Shown one piece after another: positions 1 through 6,789 of a DNA stretch of 10,490 bases; position 1 is the stretch's first letter, and each line of letters starts with the position of its first letter. The DNA comes from JBBQXK01 sp038251625. Its GTDB lineage: Bacteria > Pseudomonadota > Alphaproteobacteria > Rhodobacterales > Rhodobacteraceae. Both the position numbers and the translations under genes were made by a program. The notes beneath the pieces were generated by a model, which did no database searches, had not been told where the DNA came from, and worked only from the letters and a program-made list of their open reading frames with translations. The stretch covers positions 1 through 10,490 of the forward strand of contig JBBSBE010000132.1 of assembly GCA_038251625.1 (NCBI GenBank), read 5' to 3'.

Positions 1-31
1 ATGCCTGTGGATTGATCGCGCAGAGACAAGA

Positions 32-53
32 CCGGGGCCTGCCGCGGCCCCGG
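32..53 (+). terminator. GC-rich hairpin, probable terminator of an upstream gene
   Basis: A perfect 8-bp inverted repeat (CCGGGGCC at 32-39, GGCCCCGG at 46-53) encloses the loop TGCCGC. It is followed by a pyrimidine-rich, not strictly U-only, stretch around 58-69 (GTCTTCAATTGTT). A frame open from base 1 ends with TGA at 13-15, so the hairpin sits 16 nt after a possible stop codon of an upstream plus-strand gene. At most four codons of that gene would be visible, so it cannot be identified. The weak T-tract makes intrinsic termination likely but not certain. Confidence 0.5.
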
Positions 54-170
54 GGACGTCTTCAATTGTTCGCTTGGTGCCAGGTTGGCTCTTGGCGGCG
101 ATCTGCCGGTGCCTGTGGCCTCGGGCCTTTCCCTTGGCGTGGCCTGTCCGTATATGAAAGCGCTCACCCC

Positions 171-201
171 CTTGGCTTTTGCCGAGTCGCGGGTGCTATC
201 G
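171..201 (+). promoter_or_regulatory. possible mreB promoter
   Basis: TTGGCT at 172-177 could act as a -35 element. GCTATC at 195-200, 17 nt downstream, could act as a -10 element of the type seen in alphaproteobacterial housekeeping promoters. The implied transcription start near 207 would leave a leader of about 25 nt before the mreB start at 233. The -10 match is poor against TATAAT, so this is a weak candidate. Otherwise the 54-232 stretch holds nothing else I recognise. Confidence 0.22.
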
Positions 202-232
202 TACGCGGCGTCAGGACAGGATCATCCCCGGC

Positions 233-1270
233 ATGTCAATCCTATCGAGCCTTTTTTCCTCGGACATGGCGATCGACCTTGGGACGGCCAACACACTTGT
301 CTATGTGCGCGGCAAAGGGATCGTTCTGAACGAACCTTCGGTCGTGGCCTACCACATCAAGGACGGCAAGAAGCAGGTGCTGGCGGTGGGCGAGGATGCC
401 AAGCTGATGCTGGGCCGCACACCCGGCAGCATCCAGGCGATTCGCCCGATGCGCGACGGCGTGATCGCCGACTTCGACACGGCGGAAGAGATGATCAAGC
501 ACTTCATCCGCAAGGTGCACAAGCGCACGACATTCAGCAAACCGAAGATCATCGTCTGCGTACCCTATGGTGCCACCCCGGTGGAGAAGCGCGCGATCCG
601 CCAGTCGGTGCTGTCGGCGGGCGCGCGGCGTGCGGGCCTGATCGCCGAGCCCATCGCGGCGGCCATCGGGGCGGGGATGCCGATCACCGATCCCACCGGC
701 AACATGGTGGTGGACATCGGCGGCGGCACGACGGAAGTGGCGGTATTGTCCTTGGGCGACATTGTCTATGCGCGATCGGTGCGGGTTGGCGGCGACCGCA
801 TGGACGAAGCGATCATTTCCTATCTGCGCCGCCATCAGAACCTTCTGATCGGCGAAAGCACCGCCGAGCGGATCAAGACGTCCATCGGCACCGCCCGCAT
901 GCCCGACGACGGGCGCGGACAGGCGCTGCACATCCGGGGGCGCGACCTTTTGAACGGCGTGCCGAAGGAGACCGAGATCAATCAGGCGCAGGTGGCAGAG
1001 GCGCTGGCGGAACCCGTGCAGCAGATCTGCGACGCGGTGATGCAGGCGCTGGAGGCGACGCCGCCGGACCTTGCCGCCGATATCGTGGACCGCGGCGTGA
1101 TGCTGACGGGCGGTGGCGCGCTTCTGGGCGAGTTGGACCTTGCGCTGCGCGAGCAGACGGGACTTTCCATCTCGGTTGCCAACGAGTCACTCAATTGTGT
1201 GGCGCTCGGCACCGGCAAGGCGCTGGAGTATGAAAAACAGCTGCGGCACGTGATCGACTACGACAGCTGA
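233..1270 (+). CDS. mreB: Rod shape-determining protein MreB (bacterial actin homologue)
   Basis: MreB is the ATP-dependent actin-like protein that forms membrane-bound filaments and orients the cell-wall elongation machinery. This copy has 345 residues, the usual family length. Visible motifs are the actin phosphate-1 loop DLGTANTLVY (from D15), the phosphate-2 loop DIGGGTTE (from D161) and the adenosine motif LTGGG (L291-G295). The first residues, MSILSSLFSSDM, fit the short amphipathic membrane-binding segment of Gram-negative MreB. I chose ATG at 233 because it gives this canonical N-terminus and has AGGA at 218-221. An in-frame TTG at 179 would add 18 residues of unrelated sequence. It is the first gene of the operon, and mreC follows after 23 nt. 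Family assignment is secure. Confidence 0.97.
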   Translation: MSILSSLFSSDMAIDLGTANTLVYVRGKGIVLNEPSVVAYHIKDGKKQVLAVGEDAKLMLGRTPGSIQAIRPMRDGVIADFDTAEEMIKHFIRKVHKRTTFSKPKIIVCVPYGATPVEKRAIRQSVLSAGARRAGLIAEPIAAAIGAGMPITDPTGNMVVDIGGGTTEVAVLSLGDIVYARSVRVGGDRMDEAIISYLRRHQNLLIGESTAERIKTSIGTARMPDDGRGQALHIRGRDLLNGVPKETEINQAQVAEALAEPVQQICDAVMQALEATPPDLAADIVDRGVMLTGGGALLGELDLALREQTGLSISVANESLNCVALGTGKALEYEKQLRHVIDYDS

Positions 1271-1293
1271 CGCCCGCGAGGGAGAAGCGAAAA

Positions 1294-2202
1294 GTGGCAA
1301 GACGCAGCCAATCGCCGGAAGATTTCGCCCGCCCGCTGCGGCGGATCGCGGTTGGTGGGCTGGTGTTCCTGTTGCTGGCGCTGTTCGTTCTGTGGCGCAT
1401 CGACAGCCCGAGGGTCGAGCGGTTCCGTACCGCGCTTGTCGATGCCGTGGTGCCGTCGATGGACTGGGCGCTGGTGCCGGTGACCAAAGTTGTGGGGATG
1501 GTCGAGGATTTTCAGTCCTACACCCGCATCTATGAACAGAACCAGGAACTGCGCCGCGAATTGCAGCAGATGAAGGCGTGGAAAGAGGCCGCGCTGCAAC
1601 TGGAGCAGCAGAACGCCCGGCTGATGGACCTGAACCAGGTGCGGATGGACCCCCGGCTGACGCACGTATCCGGGCAGGTGCTGGCCGATGCCGGTTCGCC
1701 GTTCCGCCAGTCGGTGCTTTTGAACGTGGGCGCACGCGACGGGATCCGCGACGGCTGGGCGACGATGGACGGAATCGGGCTGGTCGGCCGCATCTCTGGT
1801 GTGGGGGAACGGACATCGCGGGTGATCCTTTTGACGGATTCGAACAGTCGCATTCCGGTGACGGTGCAGCCTTCGGGGCAAAAGGCGCTGCTGTCGGGCG
1901 ATAATTCGCCCGCGCCGCCGCTGGAGTTTCTGGAGAACCCCGATCTTGTGCGCCCGGGCGATCAGGTGATCACCTCGGGCGACGGCGGGGTGTTTCCGGC
2001 GGGCCTGCTGGTCGGCGCGGTGGCGCAGGGCACAGACCGGCGGCTGCGGGTGCGGCTGAGTGCGGATTACGAGCGGCTGGTGTTCCTGCGTGTGCTGCGC
2101 AGCCACGCGATCGAGCCGATCACCGACCCCGGCGGGATCGTGGCGGCCCCGGTGGAGCCGCCTGCCCCGGATGCACCTTCGGCGGAGGCGGGCGGTGGTT
2201 GA
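1294..2202 (+). CDS. mreC: Rod shape-determining protein MreC
   Basis: MreC is a single-pass inner-membrane protein whose periplasmic part binds and activates PBP2 in the Rod complex. The 302-residue protein starts with a basic cytoplasmic tail, then a membrane segment at about residues 17-35 (AVGGLVFLLLALFVLW) and a charged, glutamine-rich coiled coil at about 70-114. A beta-rich core follows, with the family-typical SPFRQSVLLNVGARDG, GLVGRI and a region around SGDGGVFPAGLLVG. The C-terminus is a proline/alanine-rich tail. The start is GTG at 1294, supported by GAGGGAG at 1278-1284 with a 9-nt spacer. Its stop overlaps the mreD start by 8 nt, implying coupled translation. The family is clear from the architecture and the position between mreB and mreD. 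Confidence 0.95.
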   Translation: MARRSQSPEDFARPLRRIAVGGLVFLLLALFVLWRIDSPRVERFRTALVDAVVPSMDWALVPVTKVVGMVEDFQSYTRIYEQNQELRRELQQMKAWKEAALQLEQQNARLMDLNQVRMDPRLTHVSGQVLADAGSPFRQSVLLNVGARDGIRDGWATMDGIGLVGRISGVGERTSRVILLTDSNSRIPVTVQPSGQKALLSGDNSPAPPLEFLENPDLVRPGDQVITSGDGGVFPAGLLVGAVAQGTDRRLRVRLSADYERLVFLRVLRSHAIEPITDPGGIVAAPVEPPAPDAPSAEAGGG

Positions 2203-2734
2203 TCCGGTTGCGGCACGGCTTTGGCTTTATCGCGGGCTCTTCGTGGCGCTGGCGTTCGTGCTCTTGTTCCTGCGCCTTCTGCCCATCGGGGGGCAGGCGG
2301 GCGAGTGGCCCGGGCCGGACCTTCTGCTGTGCCTCATGCTGGCTTGGGTCACGCAGCGGCCCGACTATCTGCCCGCGATCCTGATTGCGGCGGTGGTGCT
2401 GCTTGAAGACCTGATGCTGATGCGCCCGCCGGGCCTTTGGGCCGCCATCGTGGTGCTGGCGACCGAATTCCTGCGCCGCCGTTCTGCGCTGACGCGCGAA
2501 CTTGGCTTTCTGGCTGAATGGCTGCTGATTGCGGGGCTGATGCTTGTGATGCTGATCGGTTACCGTGTCGTGATGGCGGTGGCCTTTCTTGACCAGCCCG
2601 CTTTCGGCTATGCCTTCGCACAGGTAGGGATGACCATCCTGTGCTATCCTTTGATCGTGGGGCTGCTGCACGCCGCCCTGCGACTGCGCAAACCATCCAC
2701 CGGCGAAGTGGATGCCTTCGGGAGACGGCTGTGA
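2195..2734 (+). CDS. mreD: Rod shape-determining protein MreD
   Basis: MreD is a small polytopic inner-membrane component of the Rod complex that works with MreC. The product has 179 residues, typical for the family. It has about five hydrophobic segments (roughly 12-31, 40-52, 60-76, 80-95, 107-131 and 137-163, the last two possibly split) and a short basic/acidic C-terminal tail. Sequence conservation in this family is low, so the call rests on length, membrane pattern and the invariant place after mreC. I chose GTG at 2195 (GTG GTT GAT) because GGAGG at 2184-2188 lies 6 nt upstream and the protein then begins just before the first membrane segment. The longer reading of this frame overlaps mreC too far to be real. 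It overlaps mrdA by 4 nt (GTGA). Confidence 0.92.
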   Translation: MVDPVAARLWLYRGLFVALAFVLLFLRLLPIGGQAGEWPGPDLLLCLMLAWVTQRPDYLPAILIAAVVLLEDLMLMRPPGLWAAIVVLATEFLRRRSALTRELGFLAEWLLIAGLMLVMLIGYRVVMAVAFLDQPAFGYAFAQVGMTILCYPLIVGLLHAALRLRKPSTGEVDAFGRRL

Positions 2735-4671
2735 GACGTTCCGCCCGCGATACCGAGGAAAGCGCCCGCCGCATTTCGCGCCGGGCCCTGTTTCTTGGCG
2801 GCTCGATGGCTGCGGTCGTGGCCGTGCTTGGCGCCCGCATGCGCTATATGCAGGTGGAGAAGGCCGATGAGTTTCGCCTGCTGGCCGAGGACAACCGGAT
2901 CTCGATCCGCCTGATCCCGCCTGCGCGCGGGTTGATCCAGGATCGCAACGGCAAGCTGATCGCGGGCAACGAGCAGAACTACCGCGTGGTGATCAGCCGC
3001 GAGGATGCGGGCGATGTGTCGGACGTGCTGCACCGTCTGGCGGGGATCGTGCCGATCTCGGCCGAGGATCTGGACCGCGCGCTGAAAGAGGCCAAGCGCC
3101 GGTCGCCCCTGCCGATCATCGTATCCGACCGGATGCCGTGGGAGGATGTGTCGAAAGTGGCGCTGAACGCACCCGCCCTGCCCGGCGTATCGCCCGAGGT
3201 GGGACTTTCGCGCATCTACCCACGCGATACCGACTTTGCGCATGTGGTGGGTTACGTGGGGCCGGTCAGCGAGGCGGACCTTGCCCGCGTGGACAATCCA
3301 GATCCGATCCTGACCGCGCCCAAATTCCAGATCGGCAAGATCGGTGTGGAAACCTGGATGGAGGATACGCTGCGCGGCCAGGCGGGCCACCGCCGGGTCG
3401 AGGTGAACGTGACAGGCCGCGTGATGCGCGAACTTGACCGGCAGGAAGGCGAGCCCGGCGCCGATATACGACTGACCCTTGATGCGGACGTGCAGAATTT
3501 CGTGCAGGCGCGGCTGGGCGACGAAAGCGCGGCGGCCGTGGTGATGGACGTGCAGACGGGCGATATCATTGCCATCGCCTCTGCCCCGTCGTTCGATCCC
3601 AACCTTTTCGTGCGCGGCATCTCGCACAAGGACTACAACGCGCTGACCGAGAACGATCACCGCCCTCTGGCCAACAAATCGGTGCAGGGGGCCTATCCGC
3701 CGGGCAGTACGTTCAAGATGGTCACGGCGCTGGCGGCGCTGCAGGCAGGCGCAATCACCACCAGCACCGCCGTCCGCTGCCCCGGGTATTTCGAGATTGC
3801 CGGGCGGCGGTTTCACTGCTGGAAGGGTGGCGGGCACGGATCGGTCACGCTGGATCGGTCGCTCGCGGAAAGCTGCGACGTGTTCTACTACGACGTTGCC
3901 GTGAAAGCCGGGATCGACAAGATGGCCGAGATGGGCCGGATGCTGGGCCTTGGGCAGCGCCACGATCTGCCGATGTCGGCCATCACCGAAGGGAACATGC
4001 CCGACAAGGCGTGGAAGACCGCGCGCTATGGGCAGGAATGGCGCGTGGGCGATACGGTGAACGCGGCCATCGGGCAGGGGTATGTGCTGACGTCGCCGCT
4101 GCAACTGGCGGTGATGACGGCGCGCATTGCCAGCGGGCGCTCCGTGGTGCCGCGGCTGATCCATTCCATCGACGGCAAGGAAGTACCCGTCGCCGAGGCC
4201 GCCCCCCTGCCGATCGAGCCTGCGCATCTGCGCGCGGTGCGCGAGGGGATGTTTGCGGTCAACAACAGCCAGCGCGGCACGGCCTATGCCAGCCGGATCG
4301 ATGACAAGTCGTTGCGGATGGCGGGCAAGACCGGCACCAGCCAGGTGCGCAACATCTCGACCGCCGAGCGGGCTCGGGGGGTCATCGGAAACGCGCAGTT
4401 GCCGTGGAACCGGCGCGACCACGCGCTGTTCGTGGGCTTTGCGCCCTATGACGCGCCGCGCTACGCGGTGGTGGTGGTGGTGGAACATGGCGGCGGCGGA
4501 TCGGCCGTCGCGGCGCCGGTGGCGCGCGACATCATCCTGCGCGCGCTGTCGGACGGGATGCCACCTCTGACCGCCTATCCGGCGGCACAACGCAACCGCA
4601 TCGAGAGCCAGCAGAAGGACCTGCCGCTGCGCGCCGCCGATCCGCCCGGCCCTGCGGCATCGAGGGCCTGA
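2731..4671 (+). CDS. mrdA: Penicillin-binding protein 2 (peptidoglycan D,D-transpeptidase MrdA)
   Basis: PBP2 cross-links peptidoglycan strands during side-wall growth, paired with RodA. The product has 646 residues and is a class B PBP. It has a short cytoplasmic tail, one membrane anchor at about 19-36, and a pedestal/dimerisation domain starting near the IPPARGLIQDRNG segment. The transpeptidase domain carries SxxK as STFK (nucleophile S326, K329), an SCD second motif (S381-D383) and KTG (K533-G535). C350, C363, H369 and C382 are placed like the zinc ligands described in other PBP2s. The anchor is preceded by SRRALFL, which resembles a twin-arginine motif. The start is GTG at 2731 in a GTGA overlap with mreD, with GGGAG at 2720-2724 six nt upstream. 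A run of five GTG codons near 4468-4482 encodes part of the normal core before EHGGGG. The assignment is secure. Confidence 0.97.
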   Translation: MRRSARDTEESARRISRRALFLGGSMAAVVAVLGARMRYMQVEKADEFRLLAEDNRISIRLIPPARGLIQDRNGKLIAGNEQNYRVVISREDAGDVSDVLHRLAGIVPISAEDLDRALKEAKRRSPLPIIVSDRMPWEDVSKVALNAPALPGVSPEVGLSRIYPRDTDFAHVVGYVGPVSEADLARVDNPDPILTAPKFQIGKIGVETWMEDTLRGQAGHRRVEVNVTGRVMRELDRQEGEPGADIRLTLDADVQNFVQARLGDESAAAVVMDVQTGDIIAIASAPSFDPNLFVRGISHKDYNALTENDHRPLANKSVQGAYPPGSTFKMVTALAALQAGAITTSTAVRCPGYFEIAGRRFHCWKGGGHGSVTLDRSLAESCDVFYYDVAVKAGIDKMAEMGRMLGLGQRHDLPMSAITEGNMPDKAWKTARYGQEWRVGDTVNAAIGQGYVLTSPLQLAVMTARIASGRSVVPRLIHSIDGKEVPVAEAAPLPIEPAHLRAVREGMFAVNNSQRGTAYASRIDDKSLRMAGKTGTSQVRNISTAERARGVIGNAQLPWNRRDHALFVGFAPYDAPRYAVVVVVEHGGGGSAVAAPVARDIILRALSDGMPPLTAYPAAQRNRIESQQKDLPLRAADPPGPAASRA

Positions 4672-4674
4672 GGC

Positions 4675-5814
4675 ATGAGTTTTCTGGAATACCGGATCAA
4701 GTTCGTCCCCACGGGCCCGCGCAAGATCCTCTACATCAACTGGGCGCTGGTCGTCCTGCTGATCGCGGTCGCGTCGGTCGGGTTTTTGATGCTTTATTCG
4801 GTGGCGGGCGGGCGCATTGATGTCTGGGCCGAGCCGCAGATGAAGCGGTTCGGCCTTGGCCTTGCCGTCATGTTCATCGTGGCCTTCGTGCCGGTCTGGT
4901 TCTGGCGCAACATGGCGGGGGTGGCCTATGTCGTCTCTCTGGCGCTGCTGGTGGTGGTTGAATTCTTCGGCCATGTCGGCATGGGCGCGCAGCGCTGGAT
5001 CAACCTTGGCTTCATGATGCTGCAGCCCTCCGAGTTGATGAAGGTGGCCATCGTGATGATGCTGGCGGCTTATTATGACTGGCTGGACGTCAAGAAGGTG
5101 TCGCGCCCGCTTTGGGTACTGATCCCGGTTCTGTTGATCCTGATCCCGACCGGGCTGATCGTGGTGCAGCCCGATCTTGGCACCTCTATCCTTGTGATGG
5201 TGGGCGGGGCGGTAGTGATGTTCTGCGCGGGTGTGAGCTGGATCTATTTCGGCGTGGTGATTGCCGCCGGTGTGGGGATGGTCGCGGCCGTTCTGGCCTC
5301 GCGCGGAACGCCGTGGCAGCTTTTGCAGGACTACCAGTATCGCCGGATCGACACGTTCCTCGACCCATCGAACGATCCCCTTGGCGCGGGTTATCACATC
5401 AGTCAGGCCAAGATCGCGCTGGGGTCTGGCGGCTGGACGGGCCGGGGGTTCATGCAAGGCACGCAGTCACGGCTGAACTTTCTGCCCGAAAAGCACACCG
5501 ATTTCATCTTCACGACACTCGCGGAAGAGTTTGGCTTTGTGGGCGCATTCTCGCTTTTGGTGCTCTACGCGATGATCCTTGGCTTCTGCATCGTGTCGGC
5601 GATCCAGAACAAGGACCGCTTCGCATCGCTGCTGACGCTGGGGATCGCCGCGACGTTCTTTCTGTATTTCGCAATCAACATGCTGATGGTGATGGGGCTT
5701 GCCCCGGTGGTGGGTGTTCCCCTGCCGTTGGTCAGCTATGGCGGGTCGTCGATGCTGGTGCTTCTGGCGGCTTTCGGGCTGGTCCAGAGCGCGCATATCC
5801 ACAGGCCGCGATAA
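4675..5814 (+). CDS. rodA: Peptidoglycan glycosyltransferase RodA (SEDS family)
   Basis: RodA polymerises lipid II into glycan strands and works as a pair with PBP2 in the Rod complex. The protein has 379 residues and about ten membrane segments. SEDS hallmarks are visible: GAQRWINLG followed by LQPSELMK, the QPDLGTS segment, DPSNDPLGAGYHISQAKIA, LPEKHTDFIF and the C-terminal PLPLVSYGGSSM. D276 in HTDFIF matches the conserved aspartate shown to be essential in SEDS polymerases. The start is ATG at 4675, 3 nt after the mrdA stop, with GAGGG at 4662-4666 and an 8-nt spacer. The stop TAA overlaps the next start (TAATG). The gene is often also named mrdB. The family call is certain. Confidence 0.97.
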   Translation: MSFLEYRIKFVPTGPRKILYINWALVVLLIAVASVGFLMLYSVAGGRIDVWAEPQMKRFGLGLAVMFIVAFVPVWFWRNMAGVAYVVSLALLVVVEFFGHVGMGAQRWINLGFMMLQPSELMKVAIVMMLAAYYDWLDVKKVSRPLWVLIPVLLILIPTGLIVVQPDLGTSILVMVGGAVVMFCAGVSWIYFGVVIAAGVGMVAAVLASRGTPWQLLQDYQYRRIDTFLDPSNDPLGAGYHISQAKIALGSGGWTGRGFMQGTQSRLNFLPEKHTDFIFTTLAEEFGFVGAFSLLVLYAMILGFCIVSAIQNKDRFASLLTLGIAATFFLYFAINMLMVMGLAPVVGVPLPLVSYGGSSMLVLLAAFGLVQSAHIHRPR

Positions 5815-6752
5815 TGGGCGCTTGCGTACTTTTCGCCGCAGGTCCCGCGCTGTGGGATACTTATGCGCCCGACCTTTTGGCGGCGCTGGCCGTGGTGCCG
5901 GGCGCGCGGCTGGTGACGGAGGCACGCCCCGCGGAGGTGGACTACATCATCTTTTCCCCCGGCGGCACGATTGCCGATTTCACCCCGTACAAGGCCTGCA
6001 AGGCGGTGCTGAACCTCTGGGCGGGGGTCGAAAAGATCGTGGGGAATGCGACGCTGACCCAGCCTCTGTGCCGGATGGTGGATCCGGCGATGACAGAAAG
6101 CATGGTCGAATGGGTGGTGGCCCACAGCTTGCGGCACCATCTGGGAACGGATGAGCATCTGCTGGGGCAGGACGGCATCTGGCGGCATGACGGGACGCGG
6201 GTGGGCCGGATCGCGCGGGAACGGGCGGTCACGATCCTGGGCTTCGGCGAACTTGGCCAGGCTTGCGCGCGGGCGCTGATGGCGCTGAACTTTCCCGTTA
6301 CGGGCTGGTCGCGCAGCCGTGCCGACCTGCCCGGTGCGCGATGCATGGCCGGGTGGGACGAGTTGGACGCGGCACTGGCGGGGGCCGCGATCGTCGTCAC
6401 GCTGCTGCCCCAGACTGCAGAGACGGAAAACGTGCTCGACGCGCGCAGGCTGGCTCTGCTTCAACGTGGTGCGTTTGTCATCAATCCCGGGCGCGGGCCG
6501 CTGATCGACGACGCGGCGCTGCTGGCCGCGCTTGATGGCGGGCAGGTGGCGCATGCAACGCTGGATGTGTTCCGGGTCGAACCTTTGCCCGCGGATCACC
6601 CTTACTGGGCGCATCCGCGCGTCACCGTCACCCCCCATATCGCCGCCACAACGCGGCCCGCCACGGCATCTGCAGTGATCGCCGAGAATGTGCGGCGGGG
6701 CGAGGCGGGGGAGCCGCTTCTTTATCTGGTGGACCGCCAGAGGGGGTATTGA
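5814..6752 (+). CDS. ghrA: Glyoxylate/hydroxypyruvate reductase A-type D-2-hydroxyacid dehydrogenase
   Basis: GhrA-type enzymes reduce glyoxylate to glycolate and hydroxypyruvate to glycerate with NAD(P)H in the cytoplasm. The 312-residue length equals that of E. coli GhrA. The cofactor-binding loop reads ILGFGELGQ (GxGxxG), followed by a WSRSR segment, where arginines often indicate NADPH preference. The catalytic set is in place: R227 in PGRG, E256 in RVEPLP and H275 in TPHIAATTRPA. The C-terminus VDRQRGY is also typical of GhrA. The start is ATG at 5814, overlapping the rodA stop by one base, with only a weak AGG upstream, so translation probably depends on coupling to rodA. A role in wall growth is not expected; it may simply be co-transcribed. 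The exact substrate among 2-oxoacids is not determined by the sequence. Confidence 0.88.
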   Translation: MGACVLFAAGPALWDTYAPDLLAALAVVPGARLVTEARPAEVDYIIFSPGGTIADFTPYKACKAVLNLWAGVEKIVGNATLTQPLCRMVDPAMTESMVEWVVAHSLRHHLGTDEHLLGQDGIWRHDGTRVGRIARERAVTILGFGELGQACARALMALNFPVTGWSRSRADLPGARCMAGWDELDAALAGAAIVVTLLPQTAETENVLDARRLALLQRGAFVINPGRGPLIDDAALLAALDGGQVAHATLDVFRVEPLPADHPYWAHPRVTVTPHIAATTRPATASAVIAENVRRGEAGEPLLYLVDRQRGY

Positions 6753-6778
6753 CGCAAGCGCGCGTTCAGGTGCGCGTC
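6751..6778. terminator. weak hairpin between convergent genes
   Basis: Only 37 nt separate the ghrA stop from the stop of the DddP-like gene on the other strand. GACGC at 6751-6755 can pair with GCGTC at 6774-6778, and GCGC segments inside may pair as well. There is no T-tract on either strand, so this is at best a weak shared terminator. No other terminator is visible between the two converging operons. Confidence 0.25.
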
Positions 6779-6789
6779 GCCTTGGCGCG

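Noticed and set aside
179..232. Upstream in-frame TTG start extending mreB by 18 residues
   Set aside because: The added residues are unlike MreB N-termini; ATG at 233 has a suitable ribosome site and gives the canonical membrane-binding start.
85..1233. Alternative plus-strand frame overlapping mreB
   Set aside because: The translation is a low-complexity Arg/Gly/Ala-rich sequence with no recognisable motif, while the overlapping mreB frame has all actin-fold motifs.
4468..4482. Five tandem GTG triplets inside mrdA as a possible phase-variation tract
   Set aside because: Triplet changes would not shift the frame, and a valine-rich strand before EHGGGG is normal for PBP2.
2644..5457. Very long open reading frame on the minus strand (over 900 codons) across mreD, mrdA and rodA
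   Set aside because: It mirrors genes with clear family motifs on the plus strand. Its translation is rich in His, Arg, Gln and Pro without domains, as expected for antisense frames in GC-rich DNA.
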